Source of the DNA: Leguminivora glycinivorella
Lineage: Eukaryota; Arthropoda; Insecta; Lepidoptera; Tortricidae
Assembly: GCF_023078275.1 (NCBI RefSeq)
Contig: NC_062979.1
Span: 12,282,502-12,346,501, forward strand
Direction: 5' to 3'
Length of the DNA stretch: 64,000 nucleotides
Positions 13,062 through 24,654 of the stretch are shown here, one piece after another; the first letter of the stretch is position 1, and the number at the start of each line of letters is the position of its first letter. The notes beneath the pieces were generated by a model that did not search any database, was not told the DNA's origin, and saw nothing but the letters and a program-made list of their open reading frames with translations. Made by a program: the position numbers and the translations under genes.

Positions 13062-13413
13062 AAACATACGGTTCAAAAGTTAGAGAGGGGGGGACGCACT
13101 TTTTAAACCCTTATTCATTTTTAAATACCTATCTAACAATATATCACACGTTCGGGTTGGAATGAAAAAAAATATCAGCCCCCACTTTACATGTAGGGGG
13201 GGTACCCTAATAAAACATTTTTTTTCCATTTTTTATTTTTGCACTTTGTCGGCGTGATTGATATACATATTGGTACCAAATTTCAGTTTTCTAGTGCTAA
13301 CGGTTACTGAGATTATCCGCGGACGGACGGACGGATGGACGGACGGACGGACGGACAGACGGACAGACAGACATGGCGAAACTATAAGGGTTCCTAGTTG
13401 ACTACGGAACCCT
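13062..13413 (-). mobile_element. Partial inverted copy of K1 interior (K2)
   Basis: This is the reverse complement of about 12,513-12,905 with minor changes, directly abutting the right end of K1. It includes the complementary (GGAC)n tract at 13,320-13,375. The pair makes an extended hairpin-prone region. Confidence 0.75.
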
Positions 13414-16400
13414 CGCCTCAGCCTCAGGGCATGCCTTTAGACCTAGATTTTTAGTTTTCTTTTTAATTGCCTAGTTTATGATATTTATTGTATGGATTTT
13501 TTAAGTCTTGAAATATTTGTGTTGATACCTAATGAAGAGATATTCTCTTAGATTAATTATCGGTTTTTGAATTCATTAATATTGATTGTCAGATTTTTGC
13601 GTTATTATACCAATAGTTAGGTACATTAAAACAATGTACGATGTCAATGTCAAATCAACTGATTTAACGTAGAGTAATTTCAGTACAAATTGATATCGGG
13701 TGAGAATATTGTTCAACTAAAATATTTTTTTTTCAATTTTTCAAATACTGTCTGCTATTGACAAATTATAAAAATTGTAAATGTTGCGGACGCGATTGTA
13801 CGTCCTTTCATGTTTGGAAACCCCGCGGTATATTTATCACAAAACTTTCAAGGTGACTGAGCTCCTTGCGATCCAGATATTATTTTTAAAGAGAACTTGT
13901 ATTTGACCCCAATTTTCAGTACGGATTAAGTCAATAAAGACATTTAAAGTTGGTAGAAAGTATCATAACTAAGCCACTGTTTAATAAAACTATATAGACT
14001 TTGTGATTTAATAATTAAATATACGATTTTTTTATCTTCAACTGTGCATCGAATCAATTTATCCTTAAGTATAAAAGTAATGTACATATTTAGTTAGCGT
14101 AATCGTAGTTTAGTTAGTTAAGTAGTTTGCCTGTCTGAAATCGATGCAAGTTGATTTTTACAGTTTAAAATATACTATTTCACAAATTGTTCTGTAGTTT
14201 TAATATGTAGAAAATAAATTTAGAAATATTTTCGTTGAGAAATGCGAAAAAACTTGAATCGTACTGTTCGTATATCCTTACAGGAACATGCGTAAGCTTT
14301 ACGACCGAAACAATCTACACGGAGCCTGTTTCCGGAATAAATAGGCACAATAACCGGTAACGAAATGTTGAAACAAAAACCAACGTGAGCAACACGCCAA
14401 AACCAGAACATAAACGTTATATCGGCGATCCAGCCAAACTGCTCTATCAAAATATAACGACCGCGATAAACCCGATGGAAAAGAAAGCAAACGTTTCCAT
14501 CGAATTTCCAAAGATCGTACAATAAATGCATCCTCTTCTTACCATTATAAAATTCGTATTTCTATCTTTCTCGCGCTAGTGTTTCCTGTTTTATGGGAGA
14601 GTCGATAATATTCGGACCGCGCCGCGAGATATGAGTGCTAAATATTTTATGATGTCCAAAGTGTCGATGTAAGGCTTGTTCTTGACTAGGCTCCATCGCT
14701 CACCCACCCTTTTATATTAAATAAAACTCACATGTTCTATGTACATACTACCAAAAAACTTGACGCCAACTTTATACAGATCAAATCAGCAATTTAATAA
14801 GCTCAAATCAACAGTTACTAATGATAAGATTTCCGCACCAAACATTTACATGGTTTCTTTTGTTTTATTAACAATGCAAAAGTCATTTTAAGTATTAGAA
14901 ATTCGCTTAGAAAAGGTGTGCACTTTCTATAAAAATTGATCAGCTTAATTACAAGTCAGTTTTTTGTCACGTTTGTCTTTTACAAACGGTCTTGTCGTAA
15001 CGCCATTAATCTTGGAAGGCTGGCAGCGCAGCAAACGACCTCCCGTTAAGACCCTCCATGGGCTGGGTGCCCTGTAATATGCTTGTGTACCCCAAACGAC
15101 GAATAACTAAACACCGGGCCCCTACAAGCCAAACACGACCTTCCACTAATTGCTATTAGTATCATTAACGCATTGAGCTCGCTTGTTTTTTCGACCTTTG
15201 TTACCGGATACAAATGGAAAATAAGAAAATAAAGGAATCCCAGTGCGAGAAAAAAATACGTAAGATGTATTTTCTCGAAGAGAAGCGTGTCCGTGGCATT
15301 GTTAAATATATCGTCCAATCAGTATCCGTGGAACGAGAAGGAATTAGCGTTTGAGCGGCCGAGTCCTGGTCCACCCTTTTATGCGGTGTAATAAAAAAGG
15401 TTATTTGAATTTGGAAGAAGAATTAAAAAAAGAAAATGAATTCCGCACTAATTTAAGCAAAGCGAGGACCTCGACGATTTTAGGGGGATTCGAGACGATT
15501 TAATGAATCATGCATTTAAGTAAGTTGAAAGTCCGTCTACGGTTTTAGATTCTTATTGCCGGTACCCGGAAAGGTTTGACAAAAGGGCTTAGTTGAAAAA
15601 TCCACATAATAAGACGTACAGACAGACGGTAGCCAGTCAGTCTTCATAAGGAAAATTCTCCTCACGTGCTTGCTTTTTTATTGTCATATGCATGCGACAT
15701 TTTTAATACCTTTCAATAGCAAAGGTGTAACATACTTACATTAAAGAGCGTTTTACAAATCCCTAAAAAACTAATCACAGATAAGCGATCTCGTCCCTCA
15801 TTGATCCTCCATCGGAAGGTTAAGGCACTTCGTCTTCATTCGGGAATCCCTTTAAGGAACGAATCAGTTGTAATGAAAGCTAATTCTTTCATTAGCCGGC
15901 GTGACAACGGGAGAATTGTGAGCCAAACGAGAACAAACGTCGACGGGTGTATGTGCGTTATAGGTTTTTACGGTACAGGAAAACTGTAGATACCTACGAT
16001 GGAAAATTACTTCGAACACTTTTATATTCTAAAAGGCCTTCATAGTACCATATTAAATATATACAAGTGCGGAAAAGTAAAAATACGACATTACAGCCGA
16101 TAAACTAAAACACGGCCGGAGAGTTTCCTCTTTTCATGTCTAACGTACGAAATTTTGCAGAAAGTAAATATGGCCTTTTTTTCGACATAGGCATCATAAA
16201 GTACCACTCTTACTTAGAAAACACTATTATGTAGTTTAAAGGCAATGTAGTCTTAAGTCATTTTCATATTTGAAACATAATGACAATATGCCTTGATTTA
16301 AACTGCGGAAAAAAAATCGGCAACAGTATCAGAACCGTTATTAATTTCAAGATCTTTTGAAACACGCATCAAAACGAGTCAACAGTACATTTTTAAAAAT

Positions 16401-17544
16401 AAGCAAAAGATCTCAAACAAAACCCACCCTCACTTAGCCGTTATCTAAATGCAATAACGTAGGTAGATACTTTTACATTTTCCACTGCACAACCAATACA
16501 TTCCATTTATCAATAATATAAATCGAAATCCGATCTGACAAGGCGTTAATAGGAGCTCAATGCAATTTAAGATACCCCCGTTGGTATTAACCGAATTTCT
16601 TTTGCAGTCCCGTATTGGTATCGAAATAAATCGATACATTTTATTGTTGAACTGTACGAGTGTCACGTAACTTAGAAGGGGAAAGTGGTAGGTACATTTT
16701 GTAATCAAACACTTTCGTTTATTGTGTCTGGGTTTGGCGACGGTTTTTAAAACAAAAATCTTGAAACTCTAAACATAATTGGGGCAGAAAATAATGATAC
16801 TAATGTTGACGATGATGATACAAAGTAGGAATGAGCAGAAAATACGTACAAACAAACAATCAAGCCTGTATCACATAAAGGGGTAGGCAGAGCACATGAA
16901 ACTACTCAAGTTTAAGAAATGAAAAAACAAAAATAAATACTTAAAACTAAACAATTTGTGAAAAAAAATTATTAATTAAAATTTGGTGTTTGTGATGCAT
17001 AACACAAATGAACATTAAAATTTTAATGTCAGTAATTTTGACATATCCATCCCTAGTTCGAATGAAATATAACTTATATTTACTACTTCTCCTCCCGTCT
17101 GTACGTAACTGCTCTACGATATACGGTACACCCCACGTGACGCGAGGTGGCATTTTAAAGTGAAAATTGAATTTGCAAGCGACAATCGAAGACTGCCATC
17201 AAAGGCAACCCCTCCATGTATGCCAAAACGGGTTTCTGCTAAAGAAAGTTGAGAAGTATACTTTCCATTAAACTCATGTGTCGCTACCATGAGTTTAATA
17301 CGATATACGATTGCGAGAACGTCAAGAAAAATAGTACTTATTATTGGTTCTAATATGTAAGTAATCGTTTAGGGGCGCTGTTCCTTTTCTCCATACAAAG
17401 TAATTTGTCGTCACGTTTTCGATGAAGAGTATCATAGGTATTATGAATTATTGTACAATGTTGCAAACACACGTCAACATAGTATTTTTGGTGTCAGTCT
17501 CATTCTTAATTTTGATAATTTTATTACTGAAGAAATATGTCATA
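13414..17544. other. Long repeat-poor non-coding stretch
   Basis: About 4.1 kb in which I recognise no repeat family and no coding exon. A 103-codon minus-strand ORF (14,220-14,531) has no identifiable domain. If the window is knot intron, unique stretches like this are the natural place for enhancers, but I see no specific site that proves it. Confidence 0.4.
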
Positions 17545-17789
17545 CTAGCTTTTGCCCGCGGCTTCGCTCTCGTTAAATTCGAAAATTAAGGAATGCTCCA
17601 TACAAACTTCCATCTCCTATTTTAGGGAAGTGAGGGGTTAGAAAGAGACAAAAAGTAGCCTATGTCACTCTCCATCCCTTCAACTATCTTCACTTAATAA
17701 ATCACGTCAATTGGTCGCTCCCTATTAACGTGAACGACGGACAAACAAACAGACAAACACACTTTCCCATTTATAATATTAGTATGGAT
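17545..17789 (+). mobile_element. CCGCGGCTTCGCT-family retroposon, copy 2
   Basis: Starts CTAGCTTTTGCCCGCGGCTT and ends in the 'aatattagtatgga' block. It carries an additional roughly 60 bp near the 5' end compared with copy 1. Confidence 0.8.
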
Positions 17790-18445
17790 TCAAAAAGTCA
17801 ATTAAATATTTCATATTCAACGTCAATTTCATTACTTCATTTTAATTTAACCTAATTCTCGGCTTAAAAATAATATTCCCTAAAATAATTAAATTCCAAT
17901 TGCGGATTCTGATATTGCGTAGACCTCGGCGAAATGACTCCAAATTAGCGACATACCTATCTATTAAGGATAGGACGTCTCGAGCCCATTTAATTAGTGA
18001 CGAGGTTTTATCATCCGCCCTCTTTGCTTCTGTTCGTGGAAAATTTCAACTCTAATACCGCCATATTGGCAAAGCTTAAATTGGATGTAATGACGAAATT
18101 TCTATTCTCTCCAGTTTATAATAAAAAATTGTTTCCGGAAAATTGTTCTTGATATATCCTTTCACTCACGAAAATACGTTTGGTTTGTATTTTCTGCGCG
18201 TCATCGTAAATGATACAATTTTTCGGTCGATTTTTATTTTGTTGTCGATTTCACTTTTTATTTTTGGAGATATTCATATTTGACACTCAGAATCATCCTA
18301 ATATGTAGGAGAAAAAAAAAACATTTTTTTTCTATTCAGTTAAGATTTCTCATAATTATTAAATTAAATAATTAAATAATAAAGTTTGACCATAACTCAG
18401 TCAAAATAATTGGGAATATTTTTTCTCTTATTAGAATCGAAACCA
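17790..18445. other. Non-coding stretch, nothing recognised
   Basis: AT-rich sequence without recognisable exons or repeats. Confidence 0.35.
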
Positions 18446-19174
18446 TAAAAACCGGCCAAGTGCGAGTTCTACTCGCGTTGTAAGGGTTCCGTACACTACA
18501 AGAAGGGCTTAAGCGCCTCATTTTTAGTAGGAACTTAAGTCATTTTTGCGAATAATCAATATTTTGAACAAAACTAAACAGAAATGAGTTTATATGTTAT
18601 ATTCTAAAGCGCTCATAAAATTTCAAGAGATTTGGTACTCGTAACTCCTTGCAGTGGCAGTGAGTGAAATTCGTAATTTGAGTTTTTCTCTTTTAAATCC
18701 GACTTACGCTTTACTGTAGATTTCTTATAGGTTTTCCTGTAATCTATAGATAGAAAACTATCTCGTGTATTCTTTTGAAAATTTTACGCATAGTAGTTTC
18801 GGAGATAAGGGGGGGAAGGTCTTTTTTTGCCTATTTTCTTACATAACTTGAAAATTACCTTACTAAAAATTATTAAAAAAATATTTTTGAAATACTTATA
18901 AAAACTTATTTCATTTGATTGTAACACAATATATTTCTTGAAACTTTGATTTTTAATTTTCACTTTTACCCCCCAAAAGTGGCCCCTATAATAAAATTTT
19001 CTTAATTTAAATTACATATCCGTCTTTGGGTCACAGGTTTACATATGCGTGCCAAATTTCAAGTTAATCGGTTCAGTAGTTTCGGAGAAAATTGGCTATG
19101 ACAACGGACAGACAGACGCACGAGTGATCGTATAAGGGTTCCGTTTTTCGTTTTTGAGATACGAAACCCTAAAA
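18446..19174 (+). mobile_element. ACCGGCCAAG-family element, diverged long copy
   Basis: Begins AAAACCGGCCAAGTGCGAGT and closes with GGGTTCCGTTTTTCG...CGAAACCCTAAAAAG. It includes 'aatcggttcagtagttt' and a short 'ggacagacagacg' tract. It is a different subfamily from K1, without long TIRs, and resembles a common form seen across moth genomes. Confidence 0.7.
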
Positions 19175-19626
19175 AGTAATAAAATTTCAAAAAAAAAAAA
19201 GAAATTGACAAAAAAAGTATTTCTTGTAGTTACTTGTGAAAGTAGAACCGAATTCATGCGTGCCATCTTTGAAGACAAACACACCTAGTAAAACAAACTA
19301 ACGTTAATTGTTGCTTTTATGATAGCTTCGCGTGAGCGGGTCGGATGGCAAACAAATTGTTACTGTGACTCCAAAAATACTTAGAAGTACTAATTCATAG
19401 GATATGGTAGTTTGTTCGCGTTGATAGGGTTTTCATATTTTAGGTTTCATAGTGCTTCGATCTTCACTAAAATATTTTACATTTTGAGCTTTTTCTGCCT
19501 AGAATTGGAGTCTAGCTCTACATCATCAAATACCGTATTTCCAAATTCAGGACAAGGAAGTCTGGAACGAGAGGTATGATGTCTAATGTATGTAACTAAA
19601 TACTTTAAAAATATTTAATTTAAATC
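19175..19626. other. Non-coding stretch, nothing recognised
   Basis: A 12-base A run at about 19,189-19,200 is the only low-complexity feature. Confidence 0.3.
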
Positions 19627-19696
19627 ATCATCATCGTCCTCCTTGCGTTATCCCGGCATTTTGCCACGGCTCATGGGAGCCTGGGGTCCGCTTTGA
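19627..19696 (-). mobile_element. SINE-2 3' fragment
   Basis: The segment CCTCCTTGCGTTATCCCGGC ... CATGGGAGCCTGGGGTCCGC matches the fuller copy at 46,249-46,447. On the minus strand it ends in a (GAT)n-like tail. The tRNA-like head is missing. Confidence 0.65.
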
Positions 19697-20655
19697 TATT
19701 TAATTTAAATATTTTGTTAAAATCGTGTATATCGACTAGTTAAGAGTAGCAGCGTTTACTTAACAGGCTCACTTTTATGTGTATTTCATATAGAAAAACT
19801 TTTCCATTTGAAAAACATGGAAGTTCATTCTCATATTCATTAACTTAATGACAAAGGTATCATCATTATCCAACCGCAAAAAGCAAAACATCACTTAAAT
19901 TCAATTTATACGAGTGGCCCATTCAATTAGTTATCTAGATTTGGATGTAATCATGCCTTTTTGCTTGATTGATGGTCTACAATCTTCTTCAATTTACGAC
20001 CCTCTAATTGTGGTTTATAAATGCACTTGCATTTAAATTACTATTTCGTCCATTAAGTAAGACTCACTTTTACTAGGGTCCTCAGAAATATTTCTAAAAT
20101 GCCAAAGATTAAGTTCAAGTTTGTTTTTGGAGATTCTCGAAAATTATTTTGAATATTGCAGCGCTAAATAATATGCAGTGCTCCATAATGCGCGCACCCA
20201 TTACCAAAGCCAAAGCGATCCCCGACCAAACAGCAGCGTAATAGGAATTTAGCAGATGTTCCGGAACACACCTACAAGAGCATATGCAGCCCCTGCGGAG
20301 CTCAAGACGTCAGCGCGTTTAAACGCCAATTAATTATTAAGGGACAGAGCTCCTTCCTTTGCTCTTTGACGGCGACTGTACAACAATGTGGCTAGCTCTC
20401 GTGATTGCCTGCTTTGTAAATTGCATTAGCGTGGTCCGCTTGTGTTTCCGTTTATTTATATACCACTTGCGTTGGTTATGGTACTACACGGCATTTGAAC
20501 TTGTTCTAATGTGAAGACAACTTACCGTCGTATAATTACAAACTTATTCTTTATCAAAATGTGGTGAAATATTAGTTTCGTTGCAGTACAACAATAAGAA
20601 TATCATGATTTTACTCTACCCTGAACTACTTACAAGAATAATAAAATTATAAGTA

Positions 20656-20734
20656 GATAGGTTACGGTGACCGCTTTCCATCAGGCGGGCCGTATACCTG
20701 TTTGCCACCGACGTGGTATAAAAAAAAAAAAAGA
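20656..20734 (+). mobile_element. Poly(A) retroposon RP3, 3' end only
   Basis: GGTTACGGTGACCGCTTTCC ... GGCGGGCCGTATACCTGTTT then a poly(A) run. This is the 3' end of the family whose longer copy is at 55,642-56,010, severely 5' truncated as expected of target-primed reverse transcription. Confidence 0.7.
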
Positions 20735-22716
20735 TACATCATTCCTTGAAGAAGTCAAAAAATCCAGAAATCTTTCACGGAGCGCGATCGCATTCTTTCA
20801 AGTCCGTTATAAGGGGCAGTAGAATTGCTCCATAGATTCGAATCAACACCAGGATCGGGCTAGTTGCAATTCATCATTATTATTCCAGACAATTTATCAA
20901 GCGGTTGGCTCGGCTCGCCGCCTCGATCGCACATTCTAACGAGATGGTGAATTTTCACCGAATAATTTGCGAACCGACGAATCACGTATTGGAATCGGGA
21001 ATGAAGTCGGAATTGAGATAGAAGAGCTGAACATGGTGATGCTATAAAAGGAACTTGGGGAGAAGGTCACTCAGGGAAAGAATATACCTACCTATTTAAG
21101 TTTAGTCATACATACATACTAAAATATTACACGCACTAAATACTTATCTAATCTCTGTACCATATAATATAACATTTGTTTAAAAATACAAAAGCCTCAA
21201 TTTACAAGAATATAAGATTTTGTAATCAAACCGTCCTAAAAATGTGATTAATTTTAATATTTGGTTTTCCCGGTAGTTATGATCAATAAACAATAGGTAC
21301 TCGTATTGTACCAATTGCATAAAGTAGTACCCCTAAAATGATTACAAATAAAATCCTCAAATATCAAAAATATCCCAATATTCGAATTTTATAATAAACA
21401 ACATGTATCCATATTATAAGTGGAAATATTCAAATGCCTCCCCTACGTTCAGTTTTGTTTTTGGAGAAATAGGTTCAAGTTTTCTTCTTCCAATTTTAAA
21501 TACCTATATGTGAAAAATGATTCATTTTGTGAAAATATCTAATTTCATTATTTTAGAGGACTGTAGAGAAATCTACTGGTTTCAATCAAATATATTAGAA
21601 ATATTAGCATGACATTTTGCTTCGTCAATGGAGCGTCTCTTGCAGCGAGGGTCGATACGATTACCGAGGCTTATTACTGCGACTTTATCATATTTCAATT
21701 TACGATCGTCACCCGAACTTATCGAGTAGAAAAATCAGAGGGCTGAGTACCTCCGCCGATATAAATCAGAAATGAGACGTCTCATTACTGCCGCTTTGAT
21801 TTATTGATCTAAGGTCAGCTTTCTGGTGCCCTAAAATATGCAGCTCTTAAAACAAAATTTATAAATACTAAAAGTTACAGATGTAAGAATTTTAAGTCGA
21901 GCATTAGATAAGTCGAGTCGGCGGCAAGAAAATGCTTGGTTGGAGGGAATAAGAAAACGGTCATAGTTGTTAAGTCTTACACAGTTTCTGTCGCTATCTC
22001 GTGGATAAGAAGCCTAATCACCGCCGTCGCGTCTGTATCGGGCCGGCGAGCGCGCGGGCGTTCCCCAGGGTAAGCTTTTGGGACCAGTATTCTTTTTTTG
22101 GTTTACATTACGTTGTAAGTGTGCCGAATTACTTTGCGTCCCGCTTTTTATACGGAAATTTGTGATTTGTCTTTACGATTTAGAGATAGTGTCTTTGCAT
22201 TACACCTAAGTTACTTTACTTTAAAAATATGTATACTTACGTAAAAAACGTATTCAAATATTTGTTTTTAAATTATAATACAGTAAAGAAAATTCCACAA
22301 ACTATTTAATTTAGGAGAAATAGGCAAATTATAAAAGTCTTTTCTACGAATAGAAACCCGAAAGCTATTAATAAAGCGACTATGAACTTATCGAAACTTT
22401 CCCGTGTAACTGCACCGGGTCGCGCACCAACAAACTTGCTGCAAACTATTTGTAATACGAATTTATTGTTCTTGTTATGCGTTAACACTGAAAATTTATT
22501 ACAATATGAAAATCGAATTTAGTTTCTTTGATTGTAAGAGTTAGTTAATTTAATTAATGGTAAAAATATGATTGTGGCGATTTTGTAGGTGAGTAAATAG
22601 TTTTTGAAACATTCCATTAATTTAATATTCCATTAAGTTAATTAAAATGTCCTCTGTGCTGTGAGATTCAGCATTCAGCGTAGGTTTTAAGTGTCTAACT
22701 TATGCTTATAAAATTA
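20735..22716. other. Non-coding stretch, nothing recognised
   Basis: Two kilobases with no identified exon. A GC-rich patch at about 22,020-22,075 ends in a donor-like 'CAGGGTAAGC' but has no matching acceptor or coding frame. Confidence 0.35.
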
Positions 22717-22862
22717 CTAGCTTTTGTCCGCGGCTTCGCTCGCGTTAGAAAGAGACAAAAAGTAGCTTATGTCACTCTCCATGTCTTGAACTATCTCCAC
22801 TCAAAAAAATCACGTCAATTCGTCGCTCCGTTTTATCTTGAAAGACGGACGAACAAATAGAA
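22717..22862 (+). mobile_element. CCGCGGCTTCGCT-family retroposon, copy 3 (truncated)
   Basis: Starts CTAGCTTTTGTCCGCGGCTT and runs to 'gaaagacggacgaacaaatag', where it loses the usual 'cagacacacac...agtatgga' end. Confidence 0.75.
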
Positions 22863-24087
22863 CTAATAGTAAAGAATGCAAATGTACGGTACACGGGTAA
22901 AGTGTCAACAAATTTGCAAAAGTCAACATTTTCAAGATCAAGAGAGAGAGATTTCATCCCTATCATAAAATCGGAAACATTTTAACGCGCCCGGTATCTA
23001 TGTAAAAATAACCTAATGGAGAAATCGGCCCCTTAGAAAAGAATTTATTTGGCGAAAAGGCGCAGCGGCGGCGGGCGTATCTAATGAGATAATATAATAG
23101 CCGTGATTCTCGGCTGCGCCGTTCGCGGGACCGAAAATTACCGGAAAACTGCAGGCAAAGAAACGAGCTGAAGCAAAATAGCAAGCGTTTTATTTAAAAG
23201 AGTTTCAGTATCTACATCTCATTTTTAAATCAATGCAAATTGGTAGTTAACGGGAAACAGGATTGGAGTAAACTTTAGTGGTGTTATTGCTAAGGAAAAG
23301 ACGGTTCATCGTTTTTATCTAAGAAGGTCTGAAACTGGAGCCAATCTTTAAACAATCCTAAGACTAATGTTAGTCCATTCCTTAGCTAAGAAGGTTAATC
23401 TCTAATTTCAGCATAATAGGTGCAACCTTACCTAAACATGCAAAAAGAAACATAGCTTTTTGGTATCACAGGGATTAACAACTCAAAGTAACATTTTTAG
23501 CTACGAAACTAAAATGATCGATTTCAAGTATATCAAATACCAAGCACAGGAGGGTCATATCGAATTGGAAATTGATTTTGTTGCTCCCGAAATAGGGTGT
23601 AAAGATCCCATTGTAATATAGATGTCAGCCATATGTCGTGCCAAGTTTGCCCCTTTAGCGACCTCTAGAAATGTTACCAATTTGATTTTCACATCAAAAA
23701 TAACAAAGGCCTCAGAATTTGTCAATACTTTTATTTTTATGTCCGAGTTTTTCAGGATTTATTCGATACATAAGTAATGTATTTACTTACTTAATAAAAG
23801 TAGATATGCATATGTAATTAAAAAATATAAACGCATATTCTTTTTATACTATGATCACTACGAAGTGTTTTCGTTAATTGGTTAAGATGGTTATAATTTC
23901 TTAACATAGAGTGGTAAAAAAATGTTGGTAATGAAATTAAACAAACAAAAAGGATTTATAGACTAAGTTCCCATCAACCCCATCAATCTAGGTGTGATTG
24001 GCTGACTATAAAACACGGAATACTTTTAATCCTTTAATAGCTATTCCGGTCACAATATGTTTAACACAACAATTCGGTTTAGTACCA
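22863..24087. other. Non-coding stretch, nothing recognised
   Basis: GC-richer at about 23,040-23,130, without an open frame of recognisable type. Confidence 0.35.
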
Positions 24088-24220
24088 GGGTAACTAGCCA
24101 ACGTTACGATCGCTTACTAATGGTAGCTAGCTCTCCCTATCGCTCTTCTTTAGTGGCGTGACAGAGCCAGACTGCGTTTCGATAGCTATGTAACGTCAAC
24201 GATTGTCACATCGGCTAGGC
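24088..24220. mobile_element. Palindromic MITE, family T, copy 1 (diverged)
   Basis: Termini of the type 'gtagccgaatggcacaatcgc' with a centre including CCAGACTGCGTTTCGAT. Related copies are at 29,340-29,478 and 34,997-35,146; the latter has the cleanest termini. Confidence 0.6.
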
Positions 24221-24477
24221 CGGTAGTCCCCTCGTTTTACAGTCAAACAGAAACATCTTAATCATTACGCTTCATAAAATTCTTAAGTGATTGCCTGGGG
24301 GACGGTTGCGTGGCTGTGAATTGATTTTCAAAGTCCATCTTTTAATGTGATCCAAACCCCTTGAACACGCAATTGTCATTAAAATTACCGAAATGAACTA
24401 GTCGATTTGGTAGAACATTGATGTAAAAGTTATTTAGATAGATGGAGATCAAGAGAAAACTGCAGGACCATCCATAA

Positions 24478-24654
24478 TAATCCATATTATAAATGGGAAA
24501 GTATGTGTGTCTGTTTGTTTGTCCGTCCTTCACGCCAAAACGGAGCGACAAATTGTCATGATTTTTTAAGTGGAGATAGTTGAAGGGATGGGGAATGACA
24601 TAGGCTACTTTTTGTCTCTTTCTAACGCGAGCGAAGCCGCGGTCAAAAGCTAGT
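24478..24654 (-). mobile_element. CCGCGGCTTCGCT-family retroposon, copy 4
   Basis: Full-length element in reverse orientation, from TCCATATTATAAATGGGAAA to GAAGCCGCGGTCAAAAGCTAG. Confidence 0.8.
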
